This document shows, piece after piece, positions 1 through 7,735 of a DNA stretch of 26,901 nucleotides. The stretch is from JBHHZJ01 sp046758005 (GTDB lineage: Bacteria > Pseudomonadota > Alphaproteobacteria > Kiloniellales > J153). The notes under the pieces are model-generated. The model had not been told where the DNA came from. It ran no database searches and was given only the letters and a program-made list of their open reading frames with translations. Each line of letters begins with the position of its first letter. The first letter of the stretch is position 1. Where the stretch lies: assembly GCA_046758005.1 (NCBI GenBank), contig JBHHZJ010000046.1, positions 1 to 26,901 of the forward strand, in the 5' to 3' direction. The position numbers and the translations under genes are program-made.

Positions 1-990
1 GAGCGTGGCACGGCTGTCATGGAAAAGCTCATCAACCAGGACAACGTGGCGGCCGTCGGTGGCGGTTATCACAGCTCGGTCGGGATCGCGTCCAAGGAAG
101 TTGCCCATGACAACGGCGTTCCCGTGGTCTTCGCCGAGACGTGGAACGACAAGATCACCGCCAGCAAGCTGCCCGAGATCTTCCGTATCGCGCCGCTCAG
201 CTCCGAGGCATCGGCCGTCTATTACAATTTCGCAGCGACCATACCCGGCGTGAAGAAGGTGGTCATCGTCACCGAAAATACCGACTACGGCATTCCCGCC
301 GCGCAGGAAACAGAGGCGGGACTGACCAAATCGGGCATTTCTTCCGTCACCTTCAGCGTGGATATCGGAACCCAGGACTTCTCGGGCATCATCCAGCGGG
401 TGAAGGCCGAGAACCCGGACATGATCATCACGCTGACCACGGGGGAGGCCTCGCTCAACTTCGCCCAACAGGCCGCCGAAAACGGAGTGGGCCCCGGCGA
501 CCTGCCGTTTCTCTGCGACCAGATCTCGCTCGAAAGCAAGCTGTTCTGGACCAACGTGCCCGACGGTAACTACTGCTTCATGAGCCGTGTCGGCCTGCCG
601 CCGGAGCATTACACCGACATATCGAAGTCGTTCCTGAAGCGTTATGTCGAGCGGACCGGCAAGGCGGTCCCGGAGTCCTATGCGTTCGAGGCCTACGACT
701 CCATCATGATCATTGCCCAGGCGATCACGGCAGCGAACAGCACCAAGGGCGCGGACATCATCGCCGCTCTCGAGAAGATCGACTACAACGGCGCGCTGGG
801 GAAAATCACCTTCCCCTATGGGATCAACAACCCGCCCGCCGCCAACGGCAAGGGCGACCAGTGGTGGCATCAGTTCCCCGATCCGGCGATCACTGTCGTG
901 CAATATCAAACGGAAGGTCAGGATTCCACCGAGGCACCGGTGGTTTACCCGGACAGGTACAAGACGGGCGAACCCGTTTTCCCCAAATAG
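1..990 (+). CDS. ABC transporter substrate-binding protein, branched-chain amino acid/amide type (5' partial)
   Basis: The frame is open from base 1, so the start codon and signal peptide lie upstream of the window; 329 residues are visible. The sequence reads as a type I periplasmic binding protein of the LivJ/LivK/UrtA/AmiC class (Peripla_BP_6). The visible pattern is a ligand-cleft segment GGGYHSSVG, a hinge strand KKVVIVTENTDYG, an SGII-type segment in front of NPDMIITLTTG, and a YAFEAYDSIMIIAQAI helix near the C-terminus. It would bind a small amino-acid-like or amide ligand in the periplasm and deliver it to the permeases and ATPases encoded just downstream. The ligand cannot be read from sequence; the family also includes urea and aromatic-compound receptors. 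Family confidence is high, substrate confidence low. Confidence 0.9.
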   Translation, partial: ERGTAVMEKLINQDNVAAVGGGYHSSVGIASKEVAHDNGVPVVFAETWNDKITASKLPEIFRIAPLSSEASAVYYNFAATIPGVKKVVIVTENTDYGIPAAQETEAGLTKSGISSVTFSVDIGTQDFSGIIQRVKAENPDMIITLTTGEASLNFAQQAAENGVGPGDLPFLCDQISLESKLFWTNVPDGNYCFMSRVGLPPEHYTDISKSFLKRYVERTGKAVPESYAFEAYDSIMIIAQAITAANSTKGADIIAALEKIDYNGALGKITFPYGINNPPAANGKGDQWWHQFPDPAITVVQYQTEGQDSTEAPVVYPDRYKTGEPVFPK

Positions 991-1047
991 GCGGGTTCGG
1001 CTCGACATGCATGCGGGGCGGGGCTGAGGCGGCTTCGCCCCCTGCAT
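969..1047 (+). promoter_or_regulatory. Tandem hairpins after the substrate-binding gene
   Basis: Two inverted repeats lie in the 128-base gap before the first permease. The first has perfect 8-base arms, CGAACCCG (969-976) and CGGGTTCG (992-999), and spans the stop codon. The second is GC-rich (about 1011-1047, ATGCGGGGC against GCCCCCTGCAT with partial inner pairing). Neither is followed by a T tract. Hairpins between a binding-protein gene and its permeases commonly stabilise or attenuate the transcript so that the binding protein is made in excess; that role is inference here. Confidence 0.4.
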
Positions 1048-1118
1048 CTCGTGTGCCCACGGCCTTGGCGATCACCGGCGGGCGAACCGCCCTGCCGGGT
1101 ATCGAGCGGTAAAAGCCG

Positions 1119-2363
1119 ATGGAACATTCCGGGATTTTCTGGTCCGCCGTCTTGTGGATGATCTTCTGGGGGGTCGTCGGCGGCATCGTCACGCCGCGCG
1201 TTTTCCTGCGTCGGAATCTCGACGTCTCCCAGGCGCCGCTGACGGGCGCCGCGATCGGCGCCGCCACGGGACCTTTCGGGCTCATCCCCCTGTGGCGTTT
1301 CGCGCCGAGGGTGCGCACGGGCTGGCTCGTTCTCTCGGGTCTCGGCATCGTCGCGATCATCGTCGCGAGCTTCGCCTTCGCGGACCCCGACAACAATTGC
1401 GTCACGAACGGAAGCTTCGTCGCCTCGCAGCTCACCAACGGAATCATCATGGGGACCATTTATGGCCTCATGGCCTTGGGGCTGACGCTCATCTTCTCGA
1501 TCCTCGGCATCGTCAGCTTCGCCCACGGCGAGTTCTACATGGTGGGCGGAATGGTGGTGTACTACTTCACGACCTCCTGGTTTCCCGGCGCCCACCCGAT
1601 TCTGGCGGTCGCCGCCGCCTGCCTGATCACCTTTTCGATCGGCGCGGTGTTCGAGCGCATCTTTCTGACGCCCATGTACACGGGGAAGGTCGACCGGCCG
1701 GTCGAGTACGCGATTCTGGTGACCTTCGGCCTGGCCTTTACCGTCCAGTACTTCGTCCAGGCGCTGGTCGGCGCCAGCCCGGTGAAGGCCCGGCGCTTCT
1801 TCGACTTCCCGAAACTCGCGATCCCGAGCGCCGAGGAGCCCTGGCTGATAAAAACCACCCGGGGAAACCTCACGCTCTTCGATACCGTGTCGATCTCCAA
1901 CCCGCGGTTTACCGCCGCGGTTCTGTCCCTGATCATACTGGGCCTCCTGTTGCTCTTCCTGTACCGCACCTGGGTCGGCAAGGCGCTCAGGGCGGTCAGT
2001 CAGGACCGCCAGGCGGCCGCGGTCGCCGGCATCAACCCCAACACCATGAACATGTTGGCGTTTGCCCTCGGCGGCATGCTGGCGGGGCTGTCCGGCGCGA
2101 CCCTCGTGCAGGCCTTTTCCTGGCTGCCCCAGGTGGGCATGCTGCCCGCCCTGCGGTCTTTCGTCATCGTCGTGCTCGGCGGCCTGGGTTCGCTGCCCGG
2201 GGCCTTTCTGGGCGGGCTGATGATCGGCCTCATCGAAGCGGCGGGCACCGGTTGCATCCCCGATCCCCAGAGGGCCGCCTCCTACATTCCGGCCTACGGC
2301 ATGGTCGTCTTGACCCTGGTGCTCCTGCTCAAGCCCACGGGGCTGTTCGGGCGGCAGCAATGA
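1119..2363 (+). CDS. livH: Branched-chain amino acid-type ABC permease (LivH family) with N-terminal extension
   Basis: This 414-residue inner-membrane protein belongs to the BPD_transp_2 family. The canonical LivH body starts near residue 102 (QLTNGIIMGTIYGLMALGLT), followed by the family hallmark GIVSFAHGEFYM and, late in the protein, the cytoplasmic ATPase-coupling region (GKALRAVSQDRQAAAVAGI) and a GGLGSLPGAFLGG segment. The first ~100 residues are extra: two hydrophobic stretches (about 8-25 and 68-87) separated by a basic and then a Gly/Ala-rich linker. LivH proteins are usually about 290-310 residues. The stop overlaps the next start as ATGA. Start ATG 1119 is the first in frame and has only a weak ribosome site. 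Function is clear; the role of the extension is unknown. Confidence 0.9.
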   Translation: MEHSGIFWSAVLWMIFWGVVGGIVTPRVFLRRNLDVSQAPLTGAAIGAATGPFGLIPLWRFAPRVRTGWLVLSGLGIVAIIVASFAFADPDNNCVTNGSFVASQLTNGIIMGTIYGLMALGLTLIFSILGIVSFAHGEFYMVGGMVVYYFTTSWFPGAHPILAVAAACLITFSIGAVFERIFLTPMYTGKVDRPVEYAILVTFGLAFTVQYFVQALVGASPVKARRFFDFPKLAIPSAEEPWLIKTTRGNLTLFDTVSISNPRFTAAVLSLIILGLLLLFLYRTWVGKALRAVSQDRQAAAVAGINPNTMNMLAFALGGMLAGLSGATLVQAFSWLPQVGMLPALRSFVIVVLGGLGSLPGAFLGGLMIGLIEAAGTGCIPDPQRAASYIPAYGMVVLTLVLLLKPTGLFGRQQ

Positions 2364-3574
2364 GGCAGTCGGTTCCATATATCGCGGGCGCCTTCGCGGT
2401 CGTGTTCCTGCTCGCCTTTCCCTACGTCTACGCCGGGGCGGACTACAACTACGTGATGCACCTGTGGATCACGGCGTTTTTCTACGCCATCCTGGCCTCC
2501 AGCTGGTCGCTGCTCGCCGGCTACGCCGGGCAGTTTTCATTCGGCCACATGGCCTTCATGGCGATCGGCGCCTATACGACCGGGCTGTTCAACGCCTACC
2601 TCTATTTCACCAGCGCGCCGACCAACATCTGCACCGAGTTCAAGCTCGGCGGCCGGTACCTGGTCATTCTCGATCCCATCGGGGTCCATGCCGTTCCCCG
2701 GACCTGCCTGGACATCGCGAAAGAGAGCTGGCCGGCGGACGTGCTGGTCACCCAGCCCTCCCTCTGGTTGGGCATCCTGCTCGGCATTCTGGTGGGCGGC
2801 ATCTTCGGTTTTCTGGTCGGGGCGCTGGTGCTGCGCCTGCGCGCGGCGTACCTGGCGCTGTTCACCGTCGGATTCTCGGAGATCCTGCGCGCCACCATCA
2901 GCGCCGAAATCCCGATCACCCGCGGACAGGCGGGATTGGAGCTTCCGCCGCTGTTCCCCGAGGGCATCACGCTGTTCGGCACCGCCTACGGCCCGACCGA
3001 CAAGCTGCCCTCCTACTACGTCATGCTGTTCCTGTTTCTCGTCTGCATGGCGATCATGGCCTGGTTGGAAAAATCGCGCTTCGGGCTGTTCATTCGCTCG
3101 CTGCGCGAGGACGAGGAGGCCGCGGCCGCGCTCGCGGTCCACACCGTGCGCTACAAGATCCTGGTCTTCGTGGTCACGTCGATGATGGCCGCCGCCGCCG
3201 GCACGGTTCAGGCGCATTACATCGGCATCATCACCCCCAACATCCTGATCATCCTGCAGATGAGCCTGGTCATCGCGATGGCGGTGATCGGCGGCCTGGA
3301 GAGCATCATCGGCGCCGCCGTAGGGGCCATCGTGATTCACTTCGCCCTGGAAATGCTGCGCAGCAGCTTCACCATAGGCGCCGTCACGGTCGACATGACG
3401 GTCTGGCGGCTCGTGTTCTTCGGACTGCTCCTGATGCTGACCCTGCGCTTCTGGCGCAACGGACTCATTCACCCGGTCCTGATGTGGTTCACCCGCGCCG
3501 AGGTGGCGCGGGAAACGGTCGCCAAACGCCAGGCGGTCGCGACCGGCGCCGGCGACCCGCGAGGCGCGCCATGA
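2360..3574 (+). CDS. livM: Branched-chain amino acid-type ABC permease (LivM family)
   Basis: This 404-residue LivM-type permease partners the LivH-like subunit to form the membrane channel. The family signature GYAGQFSFGHMAFMAIGAYTT (wrapped around residues 54-74), the LRLRAAYLALFTVGFSEI segment and the coupling loop SLREDEEAAAALAVHTVRYKI are visible. An extra roughly 50-residue segment (about 84-133) between two membrane helices contains C91 and C116 and is not in the minimal family architecture. It is probably exposed on the periplasmic side, where it could contact the binding protein (inference). The start is fixed by the four-base ATGA overlap with livH, and its own TGA overlaps the livG start in the same way, so the three genes are translationally coupled. 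Confidence 0.92.
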   Translation: MRQSVPYIAGAFAVVFLLAFPYVYAGADYNYVMHLWITAFFYAILASSWSLLAGYAGQFSFGHMAFMAIGAYTTGLFNAYLYFTSAPTNICTEFKLGGRYLVILDPIGVHAVPRTCLDIAKESWPADVLVTQPSLWLGILLGILVGGIFGFLVGALVLRLRAAYLALFTVGFSEILRATISAEIPITRGQAGLELPPLFPEGITLFGTAYGPTDKLPSYYVMLFLFLVCMAIMAWLEKSRFGLFIRSLREDEEAAAALAVHTVRYKILVFVVTSMMAAAAGTVQAHYIGIITPNILIILQMSLVIAMAVIGGLESIIGAAVGAIVIHFALEMLRSSFTIGAVTVDMTVWRLVFFGLLLMLTLRFWRNGLIHPVLMWFTRAEVARETVAKRQAVATGAGDPRGAP

Positions 3575-4335
3575 TCGAGCTCGAGGTCAACGGCATCTAC
3601 AAGAACTTCGGCGGCCTTGAGGTCCTGAAGGACGTCTCCTTCCGGGTCACCGGCGCGGAGCTGATCGGACTGATCGGGCCGAACGGCGCGGGCAAGACCA
3701 CGCTGACCAACATCCTCGACGGCGCCATCAAGCCGGCAAGCGGCACCGTCTACCTGAACGGCGCGCGCATCGATCACCTGCCGCCCTACAAGGTGGCGCA
3801 AGCCGGACTCGGTCGGACCTTCCAAGTGACCCGCTCGTTCCGGCGAATGACGGTCCTGGAAAACCTCTACGTGCCGGCGCTCGCCATGAATCCGCGCGCC
3901 CGCCAGCGGGACTTCGAAACGCGGGCGCTTGAGGTGCTCGAATTCCTGACCATGGACCACCTGCGCAACGAGTTCGCCCGGGCGCTGTCCGGCGGTCAGC
4001 AGAAGCTGTTGGAGCTCGGTCGCCTGCTCATGCTCGACCCCGAGATCATCATCCTCGACGAGCCTTTTGCCGGCGTCCATCCCAAGCTGATGGAGGTCAT
4101 CTACAACTACATCCACCGGGTCAACGACGAGGGCAAGGCGATCATCATCATCAGCCACGACATGGATACCATATTCACTTTGAGCAAGCGCCTCCTGGTG
4201 CTCAACTACGGCGACCTCATCGCCGACGGGGACCCTCAGGTGGTGAAACGGGACCCGGCGGTGATCGAGGCCTATCTCGGTCAGGATGATGAAGATTCGG
4301 AAACCGACCCCGCCGACGGGGGGCAGCCGCCGTGA
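3571..4335 (+). CDS. livG: Branched-chain amino acid-type ABC transporter ATPase (LivG family)
   Basis: This 254-residue cytoplasmic ATPase energises the importer. All nucleotide-binding motifs are present: Walker A GPNGAGKTT (36-44), signature LSGGQ (139-143), Walker B IIILDEP (159-165) and switch His196 in IISHDMD. FQVTRSFRRMTVLENL is the typical LivG Q-loop region. The last 15 residues are acidic and Pro/Gly-rich (EDSETDPADGGQPP), a short tail beyond the usual fold. The ATG at 3571 overlaps the stop of livM. It should pair with the LivF-like subunit downstream. Confidence 0.94.
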   Translation: MIELEVNGIYKNFGGLEVLKDVSFRVTGAELIGLIGPNGAGKTTLTNILDGAIKPASGTVYLNGARIDHLPPYKVAQAGLGRTFQVTRSFRRMTVLENLYVPALAMNPRARQRDFETRALEVLEFLTMDHLRNEFARALSGGQQKLLELGRLLMLDPEIIILDEPFAGVHPKLMEVIYNYIHRVNDEGKAIIIISHDMDTIFTLSKRLLVLNYGDLIADGDPQVVKRDPAVIEAYLGQDDEDSETDPADGGQPP

Positions 4336-4374
4336 CGGCCGCAACGCGCGACGTTTCCGCACGAGGACGGGAAC

Positions 4375-5085
4375 ATGCTTGAGGTCAAGAACCTGTTCGT
4401 CGGTTACTACAGGGACCTGAACATCCTGCAGGATCTGACCATCACCGCCGGGCAGGGGCGGATCACGACCGTCCTGGGCGCCAACGGGGTCGGCAAATCG
4501 ACCGCGCTCAAGGCCATCTACGGATTTCTGAGACCCAACGCGGGCGAGATCTACCTGAACGGGGAGAGCATCATCGAAACGCCCACGCACAAGCGCATTC
4601 AAAAGGGCCTGGCCTACATCCCGCAACAGCCCGGCATCTTTCGCCACATGTCGGTAGAGGAAAACCTGGAGGTGGGCGCCTGGACCTTTCGTCGGGACAG
4701 ACGGCAGGTCAGGCAAAAGATCGAGGAAAACTACGCCCGCTTCCCGATCCTGCGCGACAAACGCAAGCAGGTGACCGGCGAGCTCTCGGGCGGGCAGCAG
4801 CGCATGGTGGAGATCGGGCGCACGCTCATGTCCGAGCCCAAGGTGCTTCTGGTCGACGAGCCGACCGCGGGCCTGTCCAAGATGCTCTCGCGGGAGGTCT
4901 ATCAGATGCTGAGGGATCTGCGCGACAAGGAGGGGCTGACGATCCTCCTCGTCGACCAGGAAATTCGCCAGGCGCTCAAGATCTCGGACTACGTCTATGT
5001 CCTGGAGCTGGGTCGCAACAAGTACGAGGGACCGACCTCGGAGTTCACCAACCTGGAAAAGGCGTTCTGGGTCGGGGGTGAATAG
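4375..5085 (+). CDS. livF: Branched-chain amino acid-type ABC transporter ATPase (LivF family)
   Basis: This 236-residue second ATPase of the importer has Walker A GANGVGKST, a Q-loop in YIPQQPGIFRHMSVEENL, signature LSGGQQ and Walker B VLLVDEPTAGL. The switch-histidine position reads ILLVDQE, with Gln instead of His. That is the normal state for LivF proteins, which usually read LVEQN, so it is not a defect peculiar to this gene. It starts 39 bases after livG with a GAGGACGGGA ribosome site and ends the five-gene operon. The usual order (binding protein, H, M, G, F) is kept. Confidence 0.93.
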   Translation: MLEVKNLFVGYYRDLNILQDLTITAGQGRITTVLGANGVGKSTALKAIYGFLRPNAGEIYLNGESIIETPTHKRIQKGLAYIPQQPGIFRHMSVEENLEVGAWTFRRDRRQVRQKIEENYARFPILRDKRKQVTGELSGGQQRMVEIGRTLMSEPKVLLVDEPTAGLSKMLSREVYQMLRDLRDKEGLTILLVDQEIRQALKISDYVYVLELGRNKYEGPTSEFTNLEKAFWVGGE

Positions 5086-5298
5086 GACTTCCGATGGCCG
5101 TCCGTAAGAGGAATTCGCCGCGGGTCGGGTGATCCGGCGAGCCGCCGGGACGGCGCTCGTTGTGCTCCAGCCATCGTCCCGCTCGGCACCGGACGACACG
5201 ATCGCCGGATTGCAGAACTTGACGCCGACACCTCCCGCAGCGTTGCCGTCCGCGACGCATGGTGACGGGGCCGCGCGGCCCGCATCGCGGCCTGCCGG
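5086..5298. other. Convergent intergenic region with a possible weak terminator hairpin
   Basis: This 213-base gap separates the plus-strand ABC operon from the minus-strand reductase. I see no gene in it. The best structure is an inverted repeat at 5138-5159, CGAGC(C)GCC paired with GGCGCTCG around a short loop, with no T tract on either side. It could act as a bidirectional stop for the two convergent transcripts, but this is weak evidence. Confidence 0.3.
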
Positions 5299-6561
5299 TC
5301 AGGTCCGTCTCAGCAGGTCGCGCAGCGGGTATCCGGGATCGGCCAAGACCTTCGGATCGATCGTTCGGCCCTGTGCGATCAGTTGCCGGCAGGGCCGGAT
5401 GTCGCGTCCATTATTGACCGTGTTGGCCGCGACGAGCCTGCCGTCCTCCACATAGAACGCGGTGAACTTGCGCTGCCCAACGTCGCCGCGAAGGACGAGC
5501 TCGTCCCAACGCTCCGGCAAGCCGACCATCTGCAGATTGAGGTCGTACTGGTCGGACCAGAACCAGGGGATCTCTTGGTACGGCTCCTGCTCCGCGCACA
5601 TGTTGCGGGCCACGCGCATCGCCTGGTTCTGCGCGTTCTGCCAGGATTCCAGCCGCACCCGGCGCCCGAGCAGGGGATTGGGGTGGTTGGTGACGTCGCC
5701 GGCGGCGTAGATCGAAGGGTCCGATGTGCGGCCGAACGCGTCCACCACGATGCCGTCGTCGACCTCGAGCCCCGCCTTGGCGGCGAGGTCGGTCGCCGGG
5801 TCCACGCCGATCCCCACGACGACTAGGTCGGCCGGGACCTCCGCGCCGTCGGCGCACAGGACGGCGGTCACCGCCGCGTCGCCGGCAAAGCCCTGGACCT
5901 CGACGCCGAGCCGAAACTCGACCTTGGCCGCCTCGTGGTAATGGAGGAAGGCCCGCCCGATCTCCGGGGCGACCACGCGCGCCATGACGTGATCCATGAG
6001 TTCGATGACCGTCACTTGGCAGCCGCGCTTCCTCGCCGAGGCCGCGACCTCGAGCCCGATGTATCCGCCCCCCACGATCACCAGGCGCGCGTCGGGTCGC
6101 AGCCGGCGTTGAATCTCGAGCGAGTCCTGGAGGGTGCGCAGGTAGCAGACGCCGTCCAGGTCGGCCCCGGGCACCGGCAGCAGCCGCGCTCTGGCGCCGG
6201 TGGCGATCAGCAGCCCGTCGTAGGGCAGCGAGGCGCCGTCGGCGAGCGCGACGGCCCGGCCCTGCCGGTCGATGTGAATCGCCCGGACTCCCAGCCGCAG
6301 GGAGATATCGCGGTCTTGATAGAAGCCTTGGTCGTGAATGAGCGGCTTCTCCGGCGGGTCGTCGCCGGTCAACACACGCTTCGACAGGGGCGGCCGCTCA
6401 TAAGGGAGATGCGGCTCTTCCGCGACCAGGGTGATGGCCCCGCGGAACCCGACCGCGCGCATCGTCTCGACGGCACGCCCGGCCGCCTGCCCCCCGCCGA
6501 TGACGACGAAACGCGGCTTCGCGGACAAGTTTCGCCACCCCGACTTTCGCGCGAAGGCCAA
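5299..6561 (-). CDS. FAD-dependent NAD(P)H ferredoxin reductase
   Basis: This is a pyridine-nucleotide-disulfide-type flavoprotein of the putidaredoxin/rubredoxin reductase class, passing electrons from NAD(P)H through FAD to a small iron-sulfur protein. Visible features are the N-terminal FAD Rossmann motif VVIGGGQAAG, the PYERPPLSK segment, a second dinucleotide fold VIVGGGYIGLEVAAS for NAD(P)H, the FAD-contact motif IYAAGDVTNHPN, and a C-terminal reductase domain with WFWSDQYDLNLQMVG. Length 420 residues is normal. The start is uncertain: both candidates are TTG, at 6561 (six bases after the Rieske stop) or at 6528. The latter gives the more family-like beginning SAKPRFVVIGGG behind a GGGGTGG. 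It lies directly downstream of a Rieske ferredoxin, its likely electron acceptor. Confidence 0.9.
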   Translation of the reverse strand: MAFARKSGWRNLSAKPRFVVIGGGQAAGRAVETMRAVGFRGAITLVAEEPHLPYERPPLSKRVLTGDDPPEKPLIHDQGFYQDRDISLRLGVRAIHIDRQGRAVALADGASLPYDGLLIATGARARLLPVPGADLDGVCYLRTLQDSLEIQRRLRPDARLVIVGGGYIGLEVAASARKRGCQVTVIELMDHVMARVVAPEIGRAFLHYHEAAKVEFRLGVEVQGFAGDAAVTAVLCADGAEVPADLVVVGIGVDPATDLAAKAGLEVDDGIVVDAFGRTSDPSIYAAGDVTNHPNPLLGRRVRLESWQNAQNQAMRVARNMCAEQEPYQEIPWFWSDQYDLNLQMVGLPERWDELVLRGDVGQRKFTAFYVEDGRLVAANTVNNGRDIRPCRQLIAQGRTIDPKVLADPGYPLRDLLRRT

Positions 6562-6567
6562 GTTCGC

Positions 6568-6894
6568 TCAATCGACGAGGACCAGCACGTCGTCTCCCTC
6601 GATCTTGACGGGATAGGTTCGCAGGTTCTCCTCGGCGGGCGCGCTGCGCACCTCGCCGGTGGGAATGTGAAACACGGCCTGGTGCAGGGGGCACTCGATC
6701 GTGTCGCCGTCCTGATAGCCCTCCGACAGAAGGGCGAACTCGTGCGTGCAGACATCGTCGATGGCGTGGATCGCGCCGTCGACCCGATACAGGGCGATCG
6801 ACAGCTCGTTCACCTTCACGTGCTTGGGTTCGTTGTCCCGGATTTCGCTCGCGGCCGCGACGCGGTGCCAGGTCCCCTTGTCTTCGTTCGCCAT
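6568..6894 (-). CDS. Rieske [2Fe-2S] ferredoxin
   Basis: This 108-residue soluble Rieske-type ferredoxin resembles the BphF/NirD-like small electron carriers. The cluster ligands are visible as CTH, then 16 residues, then CPLH: two Cys and two His for the [2Fe-2S] cluster, followed by the QAVFHIPTGE strand typical of the family. There is no signal peptide or membrane anchor, so it is cytoplasmic. The ATG at 6894 is preferred over an upstream extension because it gives the standard N-terminus (short leader, then WHRVAAASEI) and follows a GGGGATGGGG stretch. The reductase gene follows within a few bases, and a nitroreductase gene precedes it on the same strand. Usually such a pair feeds a Rieske oxygenase or a P450, neither of which is in the window. 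Confidence 0.92.
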   Translation of the reverse strand: MANEDKGTWHRVAAASEIRDNEPKHVKVNELSIALYRVDGAIHAIDDVCTHEFALLSEGYQDGDTIECPLHQAVFHIPTGEVRSAPAEENLRTYPVKIEGDDVLVLVD

Positions 6895-6960
6895 GCCCCA
6901 TCCCCATCTAGCTGCGGATCGTTCCCGGCCCAAGGCGTGGCCGGGCGCCGGGTCCCGCGG

Positions 6961-7515
6961 TCATGAGATCCAAGTGGTGAACTGCGCGTGGGAGCAAGGC
7001 GTCCGCTGCGGGATCGCCTTGGCTGCGTCGGCGTAGCCTACGTAGACCATTCCGACCACCCGATCGTCCGGCTCCGTCCAGCCGACCAGCCGCTTCACCT
7101 CGTCGGAGTCGGCCAGGGCGCCGGTCGTCCAGATGCTTCCGACGCCATGGGCATGCAGCGCCAGCATGAAGTTCTGAATCGCGGCGCCGACGGCCAACAT
7201 CTCCTCGTGCGCGACGACCTTGGGGTGGTCGAGCAGCGGACGGACCCCCGCCACCACCTGGATCGGCGAGGTGTAGGGTTTCTCCTTCGCGCGCTCGACC
7301 GGACGATCGAGCCGCGCCGCCGCCGCGCCCAGCGCCTGCGACAGGCGGTGCCGTCCCTTGCCCGAGAACACGGCAAAACGCCATGGCCTCGTCTTGTAGT
7401 GGTTCGGCGCCAGGACTGCGGCGTCGAGCGCCGTCCTTACCAGCCCGAGGTCCGGACATTGTTCGGCGAAGCCGTAGACCGAGCGTCGTGTGGTTATGGC
7501 CTCAAGGACATCCAT
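6961..7515 (-). CDS. Nitroreductase-family FMN oxidoreductase (YdjA-like)
   Basis: This 184-residue single-domain nitroreductase-fold protein begins with the family hallmark ITTRRSVYGF for FMN phosphate binding. APNHYKTRPWRFAVF follows, resembling the short YdjA-type proteins. The later GAAIQNFMLALHAHGVGSIWTTG helix-strand region and GMVYVGYAD are the other conserved blocks. It would use NAD(P)H and FMN to reduce nitro groups, quinones or a related substrate; the physiological substrate is unknown. The ATG at 7515 gives the canonical start. It is the first of three minus-strand genes (nitroreductase, ferredoxin, reductase), 66 bases ahead of the ferredoxin, so co-transcription is likely. Confidence 0.9.
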   Translation of the reverse strand: MDVLEAITTRRSVYGFAEQCPDLGLVRTALDAAVLAPNHYKTRPWRFAVFSGKGRHRLSQALGAAAARLDRPVERAKEKPYTSPIQVVAGVRPLLDHPKVVAHEEMLAVGAAIQNFMLALHAHGVGSIWTTGALADSDEVKRLVGWTEPDDRVVGMVYVGYADAAKAIPQRTPCSHAQFTTWIS

Positions 7516-7565
7516 GCGTCGCACCCCGAATGAATCGACCGCGTCCTCATTCCCCGGCGCGCCGC

Positions 7566-7578
7566 CTCTTGTCAAGAG
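7566..7578. promoter_or_regulatory. Perfect 13-base palindrome in a divergent promoter region
   Basis: CTCTTG-T-CAAGAG is an exact inverted repeat in the 220-base gap between the divergent nitroreductase (minus) and tctC (plus) genes. It contains TTGACA on the minus strand (7575-7570), a perfect -35 hexamer, but no good -10 follows at the right distance. It could be an operator shared by both units. No regulator gene is adjacent. Confidence 0.3.
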
Positions 7579-7676
7579 CGACGCTGCGACGCGGAACCGG
7601 GCGGGGGTGCAAAGCCGCCTCTGCGTGCGGTAAAGTGCTCGCGTTCGAAACCACGGGTGAGCGGCCGACGCCGCCG

Positions 7677-7730
7677 GCAGAGGACCGAAGCCTCTGCTCG
7701 GACCACGACCGTCGTGCACAACAGGGAGGA
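7677..7730 (+). promoter_or_regulatory. tctC leader hairpin and ribosome-binding site
   Basis: The leader contains a perfect 7-base stem, GCAGAGG (7677-7683) with CCTCTGC (7691-7697), about 40 bases before the start codon. A strong Shine-Dalgarno GGAGGA (7725-7730) lies five bases before the ATG at 7736. This ribosome site fixes the tctC start. Confidence 0.55.
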
Positions 7731-7735
7731 CCGTC

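Noticed and set aside
945..2378. Long minus-strand open frame opposite the LivH gene, and similar ones opposite livM, livG/livF, tctA and the TPR gene
   Set aside because: These encode low-complexity Arg/Gly/Asp/His-rich sequence with no recognisable domain and mirror well-supported genes. They arise from GC-rich third positions.
4375..5085. LivF lacks the switch histidine (reads LVDQE)
   Set aside because: LivF proteins normally have Gln at this position, so this is a family trait and not a defect.
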